NCBI GenBank assembly: GCA_900119535.1 | Contig: FPJT01000012.1 | Span: 1 to 64,000 of the forward strand | Source: Ruminococcus sp. XPD3002 | GTDB taxonomy: Bacteria; Bacillota; Clostridia; Oscillospirales; Ruminococcaceae | DNA length: 64,000 nt | Direction: 5' to 3' | Part shown: positions 7,742-15,167 of the stretch, piece by piece | Layout of the letters: each line of letters starts with the position of its first letter | How positions within the stretch are numbered: position 1 is the stretch's first letter | Translations under genes and position numbers: made by a program | The notes under the pieces: model-generated | Database searches by the model: none | Told to the model about the DNA's origin: nothing | The model's input: only the letters and a program-made list of their open reading frames with translations

Positions 7742-8655
7742 TTATTATCTGCTCCTACAAGTGACTTGAAGTATTCCTCAATGTCAACGCCTGATTCGTA
7801 TATTGCCGAGACCTCTATCCCTTCGTTTACGAGGTATCTGTTTATAAAGGCGGTCTCTTCATCGAGGTTGTAAATCCTTATCATATTGTTGTCTGTAACC
7901 TTATAATCGGTTATTCCGAGCTTGTTATCGAGAAGTGCGGAAGTCTTTTTAGAGTCCGACACCTTTACGACGATACATCTGCGGCATTCGTTATCGAGCT
8001 GCTGCTTGGTCATTTCCTTAAGGACCTTTCCGTGGTCGATGAAAAGGAAGCGGTTCGCAGTATTATAAAGCTCGCTGAGGATGTGGCTGGATATAACAAA
8101 TGTCATATTTCTCTCGTGGTTGAGCTTGCGGAAGGTCTCACGCATCTCGCTGATGCCGATAGGATCGATTCCGTTTATGGGTTCGTCGAGAAGTACGAGG
8201 TCGGGATCGTCCAGAAGAGCGAGTGCGATACCGAGGCGCTGTTTCATACCAAGCGAGAGCCTGCGGAACTTTTTATCTTTTTCTTTGGTCAGACGAACTG
8301 TTTCGATTATCTCGTCGATATGTCCGAGGTCGGCTATGCCTTTTTGGATAGCATGGTATTTAAGGTTCTGATAGCAGGTGAGGTTACTGAAAAAGGAAGG
8401 GGATTCGATAAGGTAGCCTATGCGGTGCTTTACCTTGCTGAATTCTTTGCTGTTCTTGCCGAATATAGTGTAGTCGCCCTCTGTTTTTTCCGTAAGACCT
8501 GTGAATATCTTCATCATAGTGGTCTTTCCTGCGCCGTTTCTGCCGATAATTCCGTAGATATCCCCACGGTATACGGTCATGTCCACATTGTTAAGGACTG
8601 TGTTGTCCTTGTATTTTTTTGTGAGCTGTTCGGTTTTCAGGGCTGTTTCCAGCAT
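7738..8655 (-). CDS. ABC transporter ATP-binding protein (bacteriocin-immunity-like)
   Basis: 305 residues, starting MLETALKTEQLTKKY. Walker A is GRNGAGKTT, the signature LSLGMKQRLG and Walker B LVLLDEP, followed by SSHILSE with the switch histidine. The C-terminal about 90 residues form the extra domain seen in BcrA/lantibiotic-protection ATPases. The start at 8655 was chosen because CAGGAG lies eight bases upstream; longer in-frame starts (8688, 8787) lack a ribosome site. It powers the permease encoded next to it. Confidence 0.87.
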   Translation of the reverse strand: MLETALKTEQLTKKYKDNTVLNNVDMTVYRGDIYGIIGRNGAGKTTMMKIFTGLTEKTEGDYTIFGKNSKEFSKVKHRIGYLIESPSFFSNLTCYQNLKYHAIQKGIADLGHIDEIIETVRLTKEKDKKFRRLSLGMKQRLGIALALLDDPDLVLLDEPINGIDPIGISEMRETFRKLNHERNMTFVISSHILSELYNTANRFLFIDHGKVLKEMTKQQLDNECRRCIVVKVSDSKKTSALLDNKLGITDYKVTDNNMIRIYNLDEETAFINRYLVNEGIEVSAIYESGVDIEEYFKSLVGADNK

Positions 8656-8780
8656 TTTATCAACTCCTGTAGTCTTATTCATCCTAATGTTATCATAGAA
8701 TAATAAAATAATACTTAAACTTATTCTTAAAATTCTCTTAAGGCGGAAAGGTGCAGAATACGATTTTAGCTGATTTGCTC

Positions 8781-8809
8781 TTGACAACGCCTTCGCTGCG
8801 TGATAAAAT
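8781..8809 (+). promoter_or_regulatory. Promoter of queD-queE-folE
   Basis: TTGACA (8781-8786), 17-bp spacer, TAAAAT (8804-8809). The predicted RNA start (about 8816) is exactly at the first stem of the riboswitch. Confidence 0.75.
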
Positions 8810-8814
8810 AATAC

Positions 8815-8857
8815 AGACAGTTCGTTTGCGCCATCCTGTCGTTAAACAAAACCAGGG
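8815..8857 (+). ncRNA. preQ1-I-like riboswitch
   Basis: Stem P1 is GACAG (8816-8820)/CTGTC (8836-8840) with a 15-base loop that opens with TTCG and holds GCGCC. The 3' tail GTTAAACAAAACCAGG closely matches the tail of the Thermoanaerobacter preQ1-I aptamer as I remember it (GUUAACAAAACAAGG). The GG of the tail can pair with CC in the loop to make the H-type pseudoknot. It stands at the 5' end of the transcript for preQ0 genes and is followed by an intrinsic terminator, as expected for an OFF switch. The loop is longer than in the classic examples, so the assignment is probable rather than certain. Confidence 0.65.
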
Positions 8858-8908
8858 CATCATATTTACAGAATTTACCCCGATAAGGGGCTAACTATGT
8901 GATCTGAT

Positions 8909-8930
8909 GCAGCCTTAAGGCTGCTTTTTT
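8909..8930 (+). terminator. Attenuator terminator of the queD leader
   Basis: GCAGCC-TTAA-GGCTGC followed by six T, 17 bases before the queD start. GCATCA (8857-8862) can pair with TGATGC (8905-8910), which overlaps the first arm of the terminator. That gives an antiterminator competing with both the terminator and the GG tail of the riboswitch. Confidence 0.75.
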
Positions 8931-8947
8931 ATTGTCAGGAGGTCTTT

Positions 8948-9367
8948 ATGTATTACCTTAAAACAAGTGCCGCTTTCGACAGCGCACATTTTCTTTCGGG
9001 CTATAACGGCAAATGCGCCAATATCCACGGACACAGGTGGACCATTGAAGTGAAGATCGCGTCCGATAAGCTTACCGAGTCGGGTGAAAAGCGCGGTATG
9101 ATGATTGATTTCTCGGACCTTAAGTCTGCTGTGAAGTCACTTGCGGACGAATACGATCACGCACTTATCTACGAGAAGGGTTCGCTGAAAACCGCTACAT
9201 TAGCCGCACTGAATGACGAGGGATTCCGCCTTATAGAAGTACCTTTCAGACCAACGGCGGAGTGCTTTGCGGAGTGTTTCTTCCATGCACTGACCGATAA
9301 GGGACTTCCCGTATTTTCGGTAACTGTATATGAGACTCCAGATAACTGTGCGGTCTACGAGGTGTGA
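8948..9367 (+). CDS. queD: 6-carboxy-5,6,7,8-tetrahydropterin synthase QueD
   Basis: 139 residues. It converts 7,8-dihydroneopterin triphosphate to 6-carboxytetrahydropterin, the second step of preQ0 synthesis. Zinc ligands are H14 (FDSAHFL), H27 and H29 (CANIHGHRW), and C23 is the catalytic cysteine. The start has AGGAGG seven bases upstream, right after the attenuator. queE follows after three bases. Confidence 0.95.
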   Translation: MYYLKTSAAFDSAHFLSGYNGKCANIHGHRWTIEVKIASDKLTESGEKRGMMIDFSDLKSAVKSLADEYDHALIYEKGSLKTATLAALNDEGFRLIEVPFRPTAECFAECFFHALTDKGLPVFSVTVYETPDNCAVYEV

Positions 9368-9370
9368 GAT

Positions 9371-10054
9371 ATGGGAACTTTCAGACTTGCCGAGCACTTT
9401 GTCAGCATCAACGGCGAGGGCAGACTTGCAGGTGAGCTTGCACTTTTTCTGCGGTTCACAGGCTGTAATCTGAGATGTGACTGGTGCGATACCATGTGGG
9501 CGAATGAAAAAGACGCTCCCTATACCCTTATGAACACCTCAAGCCTTGCGGAGATAGCAAAGCAGGCTTATGAGGAGTATGATGTGCATAATGTAACCCT
9601 TACAGGAGGAGAGCCGCTTCTGCAGGAGGAACTTCCGGAATTGTGCCGCAGTCTCGCCTCACTTGGACTCAATGTTGAGATAGAGACCAACGGAGCTGTA
9701 CCTCTTGCGCCGTTTCTGAAGAAATGTGAAAAGTATGGTACTCGTCCTGCGCTGACTATGGACTATAAGCTGCCTTCAAGTAAAATGGAAAAGCACATGT
9801 GTACGGAGAATTTCAGGTATCTTAAGTTTTTCGATACGCTGAAATTCGTCTGCGGTTCAAGGGCGGATCTTGATCGTGCCGCAGAGATAATAGAAGAATA
9901 CAAGCCTGAGAGCACGATATTCCTCAGCCCTGTATTCGGCAGGATAGAACCTGCTGAAATGGTAGAGTTCATGAAAGAAAGAAAACTCGGGAAGGTGCGC
10001 TTGCAGATACAGCTGCACAAGGTGATATGGGATCCCGAAATGAAAGGTGTATAA
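9371..10054 (+). CDS. queE: 7-carboxy-7-deazaguanine synthase QueE (radical SAM)
   Basis: 227 residues. A radical SAM enzyme that contracts the pterin ring of 6-carboxytetrahydropterin to 7-carboxy-7-deazaguanine. The iron-sulfur cluster motif is CNLRCDWC (C32, C36, C39; CX3CX2C), followed by the SAM-binding TLTGGEPLL. It is the middle gene of queD-queE-folE, with three-base or two-base gaps. Confidence 0.95.
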   Translation: MGTFRLAEHFVSINGEGRLAGELALFLRFTGCNLRCDWCDTMWANEKDAPYTLMNTSSLAEIAKQAYEEYDVHNVTLTGGEPLLQEELPELCRSLASLGLNVEIETNGAVPLAPFLKKCEKYGTRPALTMDYKLPSSKMEKHMCTENFRYLKFFDTLKFVCGSRADLDRAAEIIEEYKPESTIFLSPVFGRIEPAEMVEFMKERKLGKVRLQIQLHKVIWDPEMKGV

Positions 10055-10056
10055 AT

Positions 10057-10617
10057 ATGGACAGAGAAAAAATTGAATTTCATGTAAGGGGACTTCTCGA
10101 AGCTATCGGCGAAGATCCCGACAGAGAGGGACTTTTAGAGACTCCTGCACGAGTTGCGGGGATGCTTGAGGAGGTGCTTGAGGGCACTGCTTATACCAAC
10201 CACGAGATAGCGGAGATGTTCGGAAAGACCTTCACCGCCGAGAACTGTGATGCTGAGGAGGCTGTGGTCATGAAGGACATAACCGTTTTCAGCTATTGCG
10301 AGCACCATTTTGCACTGATGTACGACATGACCGTTAACGTAGGATACATCCCTCACGGCAGAGTCCTCGGACTCAGCAAGATAGCACGTATCTGCGATAT
10401 GGCAGCTAAAAGGCTCCAGCTGCAGGAGCGTCTCGGACGTGACATAGCGGAGATAATCTCGGAAGCCGCAGGCACTCCGGATGTTGGGGTAAAGATAGTC
10501 GGCTCTCACAGCTGTATGACTGCAAGGGGAATAAGGAACCCTTCTGCACGTACCGAAACACGCACATATACAGGCGAATTCAAAAACCGTCGGGATCTTC
10601 AGCAGCTTCTGGACTGA
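10057..10617 (+). CDS. folE: GTP cyclohydrolase I FolE
   Basis: 186 residues, typical FolE length. It converts GTP to 7,8-dihydroneopterin triphosphate, here the entry step to preQ0 as well as folate. Zinc-binding residues are in SYCEHHF and GSHSCMTARG. The start at 10057 is two bases after the queE stop with AAAGGTG upstream; a longer frame begins inside queE and is not used. Its place in the queDE operon behind a preQ1 riboswitch indicates that this copy serves queuosine synthesis. Confidence 0.95.
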   Translation: MDREKIEFHVRGLLEAIGEDPDREGLLETPARVAGMLEEVLEGTAYTNHEIAEMFGKTFTAENCDAEEAVVMKDITVFSYCEHHFALMYDMTVNVGYIPHGRVLGLSKIARICDMAAKRLQLQERLGRDIAEIISEAAGTPDVGVKIVGSHSCMTARGIRNPSARTETRTYTGEFKNRRDLQQLLD

Positions 10618-10657
10618 TTACTTTACAGAAAATTCTTCGGAATATTCAACAAAAGCC

Positions 10658-10686
10658 TTGCTTTTATTGTGGATATGTGATATAAT
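10658..10686 (+). promoter_or_regulatory. Promoter of the dockerin-serpin gene
   Basis: TTGCTT (10658-10663), 17-bp spacer, perfect TATAAT (10681-10686). Confidence 0.6.
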
Positions 10687-10745
10687 AATGCATATAAGTT
10701 GTTTTTTCAACCTAACCTAATAAAAGTGAAAAGGAGTGGTCAATA

Positions 10746-12290
10746 ATGAAAAATCGAGTAATAGCTGCACTGCTTGCCTGTGGTATAGTTTCAGGTCCCG
10801 TTTCTGCTGTGAGTCTTCATGCTGAGGACAGAACTGCGGGCTATGTTCTTGGAGATATTAACGGCGACAGCGTAGTCAATACCTATGATCTTGCGCTGTT
10901 CAGGAAGTACATAAATGATTCGACTGATTTTGGCGTTGATTACGAGACAAGAATGGATGCAAAGGATATACTCAGGCAGCTTCGTGAAGGCGATATCAAT
11001 GATGACGGCAAAGCAGATGAAACAGACCTCGGTTTTCTCAGTGACTTCCTCCTCGGAAAGCCTACTTCTTTCGGAAAGGAGATAGGCAGCATCCGTCTCG
11101 GCGAAAATATTGACATTGAAGCTGCGGAGGGCAAGGAAGCGGACGACCAGTTCAGGAGTTCGCAGATGTATTTCGGACTTGAACTGTTCAAGCGTACAGC
11201 AGCGCCGAAAGAGGACGAAAATACCGGAAATGTCATGGTATCTCCGCTTTCCGTTATAACAGCACTGTCTATGACCGCAAACGGCGCAGACGGCGAGACT
11301 CTCAGCGAAATGGAGAGAGTTCTCGGCGGTAATATCAATATAGATGAACTGAACGAATATCTTGCAAACTATATACATCGTGTCACTACAGATAAAAATG
11401 TTAATATAAGTGTGGCTGATTCGCTGTGGCTGATAAACGGAATGGAGAAAGGAATACAGCAGACCTTCCTTGAAACTAACAAGAAGTATTACGATGCGGA
11501 CCTCTATGTTTCACCCTTTGACCAGTCGACTTTAAACGATATAAATACATGGGTGAATAAGAACACAAAGGGCATGATTCCTAAGCTTTACGATAAGCAG
11601 AGTGATATTGACGGACTTGTTATGTGCCTCATAAATACCCTTTATTTCAATGCGGACTGGGCTGATCCGTACCTCAGTTCCCATGATGATGATTTCACAA
11701 ATATAAAAGGGGAGAAAGTCAAGGCGGAAATGATGACCTCCTCTGAAACAACGTACTATAAAGGAGCAAACTACAAGGGCTTTGCAAAGACTTATAAGAA
11801 CCACGATTACTCCTTCGTTGGACTTCTTCCCGATGAGGGAGAGGACTTTGACGAGTTCGTTTCAGGACTTGATCCCGATGAAGTGAGAAAGACTCTTGCA
11901 AACGCTGAAAGACCTGATAATGACAACAGATTCAAACTTATTGTTACAATGCCTGCATTCAAGTACGAATACAGCACAAAGCTAAGGGACGTTCTGAGAT
12001 CGATGGGTATGGAAAAAGCTTTCGATCCTTCGGCTGATTTCAGCAGGATGACAGATCCTGCTAAGGGATTTGCCTTCTTTATTGATAACGTTACTCATAA
12101 GACGGCAATAGAAGTCAATAAAAAGGGCACTACAGCAGCGGCTGTTACCTCGGTTGAGATGAAGAATTCCATGTCTGTCTCGGATAAGGAATACAAGCTT
12201 GATTTCAACAGACCTTATGTTTACATGATAATTGATAACAAGACGGAACTTCCGCTGTTTATCGGTACAGTAACGGATATTTCAAAATAA
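10746..12290 (+). CDS. Dockerin-bearing serpin (secreted protease inhibitor of the cellulosome)
   Basis: 514 residues. A signal peptide (about 1-26, ending AVSLHA) is followed by a type I dockerin (about 34-115) with two calcium-loop repeats, GDINGDSVVNTYDL and GDINDDGKADETDL. A serpin domain follows (about 135-511) with NVMVSPLSV, the hinge GTTAAAVTS (G461 at P15) and the signature FNRPYVYMI. Counting from the hinge places the scissile bond near N474-S475-M476, so the target is unlikely to be a trypsin-like protease. Dockerin-serpins are known from cellulolytic Clostridia and ruminococci and are thought to protect the cellulosome from proteases. Monocistronic: own promoter and terminator. 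Confidence 0.92.
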   Translation: MKNRVIAALLACGIVSGPVSAVSLHAEDRTAGYVLGDINGDSVVNTYDLALFRKYINDSTDFGVDYETRMDAKDILRQLREGDINDDGKADETDLGFLSDFLLGKPTSFGKEIGSIRLGENIDIEAAEGKEADDQFRSSQMYFGLELFKRTAAPKEDENTGNVMVSPLSVITALSMTANGADGETLSEMERVLGGNINIDELNEYLANYIHRVTTDKNVNISVADSLWLINGMEKGIQQTFLETNKKYYDADLYVSPFDQSTLNDINTWVNKNTKGMIPKLYDKQSDIDGLVMCLINTLYFNADWADPYLSSHDDDFTNIKGEKVKAEMMTSSETTYYKGANYKGFAKTYKNHDYSFVGLLPDEGEDFDEFVSGLDPDEVRKTLANAERPDNDNRFKLIVTMPAFKYEYSTKLRDVLRSMGMEKAFDPSADFSRMTDPAKGFAFFIDNVTHKTAIEVNKKGTTAAAVTSVEMKNSMSVSDKEYKLDFNRPYVYMIIDNKTELPLFIGTVTDISK

Positions 12291-12296
12291 CGATGA

Positions 12297-12330
12297 GCGG
12301 GGACGGTGAAAACCGCCCCCTTATTTTGTT
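12297..12330 (+). terminator. Terminator of the serpin gene
   Basis: GGGG-A-CGGT/ACCG-C-CCCC hairpin with a GAAA loop, followed by TTATTTTGTT, just after the stop codon. Confidence 0.75.
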
Positions 12331-12362
12331 AATGAGGTATAAGGGGACGATCATTCCTATAC

Positions 12363-12440
12363 TACTTTCTTCTTTCTGTGCTCTGCTCTGAATTTCTTTG
12401 CTCTGCTTTCTGCTTTCTGATCTCTGCTCTCTTTTTACTG
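12363..12440 (+). repeat. Pyrimidine-rich degenerate tract of CTCTGCT/TTTCTGCT units
   Basis: About 78 bases made almost only of C and T with scattered G, built from irregular 7-8-base units such as TCTGCTCT and TTTCTGCT. It is noncoding and lies between the serpin terminator and the sortase-cassette promoter. Function unknown. Confidence 0.6.
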
Positions 12441-12441
12441 C

Positions 12442-12470
12442 TTGACATATTTAATAGAAAAATGTATAAT
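12442..12470 (+). promoter_or_regulatory. Promoter of the sortase cassette
   Basis: TTGACA (12442-12447), 17-bp spacer, TATAAT (12465-12470), about 60 bases before the first gene. Confidence 0.75.
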
Positions 12471-12528
12471 AACAATGTATATGTTCAAAACAATACTGAC
12501 TATACTAACCCTAACAGGAGGGATAAAA

Positions 12529-13380
12529 ATGAAAATATCAGTTTTAGCAAAAATTACAGCAGCGGCAGCAGTTATTGCCTGTGCGGCAGTACCGCTTGCA
12601 TCCAATGCTGCAACTCCCGAAGAGGCGGAAGCAGTAGCCCGTGCATACGGCTATCCCGAAAGCTACATCCAGCAGGCATGGGGCGAGTATTATGAATCTC
12701 CCGAGCTTTATGACGAGGACTATATCGACGGAGTTATAAAGAAAATAAAGGATACAGGCAACTATATCGCTTCGGAAGTTCCATACGATCCGAATGTGGA
12801 GATACCTGCCCTTACTACCACAACTACAGCAGTAAATCCCGATACCGCTACAACACCTGATAATGGTGAAACTCCTCAGCAGAACGGCGGAGACACTCAG
12901 GAAAGCGATGATATAACGCTCACAATGCCTGACGGTACAACTTTCACAAGGATAAGCGCTGCACGTTTCATAGCACTTTCATATGAAGATAAACAGCGCT
13001 ATCTCGGCACATTCACTCCCGAACAGCAGAAGGTGATAATAGCTAATTTTACTCCCGAGGAGTACAAGAGCATGATGAAGCAGCTCCCTACAGACAAGAA
13101 GCTTCAGGTAATAGACGGTATGTCAGATATCACCGATGATCTCGGCATGACTATCACCGTTGATGATATAAACGATGACAGCATGAAGCTCAGCATGAAG
13201 AATTCCGAGGGAGAACTTGTTGCAGTAAGTCAGTCGGGTGCGGCTTCTATTGAGAATACAGGCTATGACAGACGCATGTTCTACGGCAGTATCGCAGCAA
13301 TTATCACCGCTGCACTGGCAGGACTTGCAGTTCTTGTGAAAAAATGCTTCGGAAACAGTACAGGTGCTGAAAATGAGTAA
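12529..13380 (+). CDS. Putative sortase substrate with IENTG motif (surface protein)
   Basis: 283 residues, unknown family. A signal peptide (1-27, ending ASNA) is followed by a small acidic domain, a Thr/Pro-rich linker (about 95-130) and a second domain (about 135-235). The C-terminus has the build of a cell-wall sorting signal: IENTG at residues 241-245, then charged YDRR, a hydrophobic stretch (about 251-272) and basic VKKC. IENTG differs from LPXTG at the first two positions but keeps the TG. The next gene is a sortase, overlapping this one by eight bases. The start at 12529 has CAGGAGGGATAAAA ahead. I infer that this is the dedicated substrate; a plain membrane anchor is the alternative. 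Confidence 0.65.
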   Translation: MKISVLAKITAAAAVIACAAVPLASNAATPEEAEAVARAYGYPESYIQQAWGEYYESPELYDEDYIDGVIKKIKDTGNYIASEVPYDPNVEIPALTTTTTAVNPDTATTPDNGETPQQNGGDTQESDDITLTMPDGTTFTRISAARFIALSYEDKQRYLGTFTPEQQKVIIANFTPEEYKSMMKQLPTDKKLQVIDGMSDITDDLGMTITVDDINDDSMKLSMKNSEGELVAVSQSGAASIENTGYDRRMFYGSIAAIITAALAGLAVLVKKCFGNSTGAENE

Positions 13381-14047
13381 AAACAAGAAAAATTCCGCAG
13401 CTCTGCATATTGCAACGCCGTTTATAATGCTCCTGCTTTGCGTGGGAATACTTGCGGCGGCACTTGTAAAGCCTGCGGACAAGATAAAAATGCTCCTCAA
13501 CGTTGCGTTCATGGACAGCTTCAAGGCTGATTCTGATGAAACGGGACTGGTGATACGTCCAAATGAGATCGTTACCGATTACGAGGGAGAGACTTCTTCC
13601 GAGGGAAAGGTCAAGCAGCCGAAGTTCGGCGAGCAGTTCGCGGTGCTGAGTACAAAGGCGCTTGCGACCGATGTACCTGTTTACTACGGAAGCGGTGCGG
13701 AGCTTCTTGAACACGGCGCTTGTATGTCCTCTGATTCGTCTGTACCGGGAAAGGGCGGCAATGCAGTTGTTTCCGCTCATGTTGACACATTCTTTGCGGA
13801 CCTTGATAAGCTCAAAGTAGGAGACAAGGTGACGATTAGCACCAATTACGGCAAGTTTACCTATGAGGTCAGCGAGCTCATCAGCTTTGCGGATAACAAT
13901 ACAAAGTACGTAAAGCAGACAAAGGATGACAGGCTTACTGTTTATACCTGCACTAAGGAGCTTCTCGGCAACTCTAACAGCAGGATAGGTGCTGTCTGCA
14001 AGCTCACAGAAAAAGCCTTCTACGTGGACGAAAAGGAGGGAGAGTAA
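13373..14047 (+). CDS. Sortase family transpeptidase
   Basis: 224 residues. One membrane segment near the N-terminus (about 14-34) anchors the catalytic domain outside. The catalytic set is present: H136 (VVSAHVD), C193 (LTVYTCT) and R204 (NSRIGAV). It should cleave a sorting signal between Thr and Gly and join the protein to the cell wall or another protein. Subclass is uncertain; the single N-terminal anchor without a C-terminal one fits class D-like or B-like better than pilin-type class C. It overlaps the upstream surface-protein gene and shares one base with the downstream gene, so all three are translationally coupled. Confidence 0.88.
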   Translation: MSKNKKNSAALHIATPFIMLLLCVGILAAALVKPADKIKMLLNVAFMDSFKADSDETGLVIRPNEIVTDYEGETSSEGKVKQPKFGEQFAVLSTKALATDVPVYYGSGAELLEHGACMSSDSSVPGKGGNAVVSAHVDTFFADLDKLKVGDKVTISTNYGKFTYEVSELISFADNNTKYVKQTKDDRLTVYTCTKELLGNSNSRIGAVCKLTEKAFYVDEKEGE

Positions 14048-14937
14048 TGAAAAAACTGTCAAGATACCTTCCTTCGCTTATCGTTTCACTGCTTCTTGTG
14101 TTCTTTATTATTCTTACAGCGGCAGCATCGGTGTTCTGCATCAATATCAGTGCGGGACGTCTTTCACAGATAGCTTCAAACAACGGTTCTGCTGATATTG
14201 TTTACAGTCAGCTTGAAAAATACTGGCATGAGCGTTATTCTTCAACAAGAGTACCTGCCGAGGTCTATACCGATGCACTGACTAAGGAGTTCATTGCACA
14301 GCACATCGACCTTGAGATACGCAATGGCTTTGCGGAGCTGAGAAATATCGACAGAGAGACCAATGATTACCAAAATGCTGAGCTTGACAAGAGCATAAGC
14401 GATTTCTATAAAAAATATGCCGAAGAGAATAGCTTCAAGGACGATGAAGCTCTTGAAAAAGCAATAACCGAGGCTCAGAAAAGTGCGAGAACGGTAATCC
14501 AGAACAACTGTGATGTCTTTAAGTTCCGTACAATGAGTCAGCACAGGATACTTTCAAAGGCTGCAAAGGTGTTCAATTACCGCTTCTTTATGATAGCGGC
14601 AGCAGCGGCGGGAGTTCTTGTTCTTATGATGATACTTCTTCTTATCGACCATAAGGAGAAATCGGCAGTTCTCTATTGGTGCGGATGCTCTGCACTGATA
14701 GCAGGCATACTCGGAACACTTCCATGCCTGTATCTGCTTTTTACCAATTACTTCAACGGTTTTTCCATCAAGCAGCCGCAGGTTTTCAAGGCTTACACAG
14801 TTACGATGACGACCTTCACGGAAGCCTTCATGTCCGTATGTATAGCTACGGGAGCGGCAGGTATCGCGCTGCTCATCGTCTATGCGGTAGTTACCAGCAA
14901 GGACAAGTCCGTAGCGCCGACCAAGCTTGAAAAATAA
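14047..14937 (+). CDS. Four-helix membrane protein of the sortase cassette, function unknown
   Basis: 296 residues. One membrane segment (about 10-33) is followed by an extracellular alpha-helical region of about 145 residues rich in charged residues, then three membrane segments (about 178-200, 208-230, 255-283). I do not recognise a family. The start overlaps the sortase stop codon (TAATG). The stable coupling suggests that it helps the sortase or the surface protein, for example as a membrane partner; this is inference from position only. A strong terminator follows. Confidence 0.7.
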   Translation: MKKLSRYLPSLIVSLLLVFFIILTAAASVFCINISAGRLSQIASNNGSADIVYSQLEKYWHERYSSTRVPAEVYTDALTKEFIAQHIDLEIRNGFAELRNIDRETNDYQNAELDKSISDFYKKYAEENSFKDDEALEKAITEAQKSARTVIQNNCDVFKFRTMSQHRILSKAAKVFNYRFFMIAAAAAGVLVLMMILLLIDHKEKSAVLYWCGCSALIAGILGTLPCLYLLFTNYFNGFSIKQPQVFKAYTVTMTTFTEAFMSVCIATGAAGIALLIVYAVVTSKDKSVAPTKLEK

Positions 14938-14960
14938 CAGCATACCGTGTATATATTCAG

Positions 14961-14990
14961 ACCGCAGTTTTACAGCTGCGGTTTTGTTTT
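14961..14990 (+). terminator. Terminator of the sortase cassette
   Basis: ACCGCAG/CTGCGGT stem followed by TTTGTTTT, 24 bases after the stop codon. Confidence 0.75.
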
Positions 14991-15055
14991 CAATAGAGGT
15001 TAGATGCTGCAAACGAATTTGCACTTATAAACGTAATTATTTTTTCCGTTCTTCA

Positions 15056-15084
15056 TTGACTTGAAGCGGGTTTGATGTTATAAT
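15056..15084 (+). promoter_or_regulatory. Promoter of the aquaporin gene
   Basis: TTGACT (15056-15061), 17-bp spacer, TATAAT (15079-15084). Confidence 0.7.
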
Positions 15085-15167
15085 TAAAATAGTCGTTAGG
15101 AACGGCATACAAAGACAGATATAGCGCCGTTCTACGGACAAATAAATTACATAAGGAGGCAAAGATC

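Noticed and set aside
13304-14062. 252-codon frame on the minus strand opposite the sortase
   Set aside because: It covers the sortase gene, whose catalytic residues and coupled starts prove the plus strand. No ribosome site or known domain on the minus strand.
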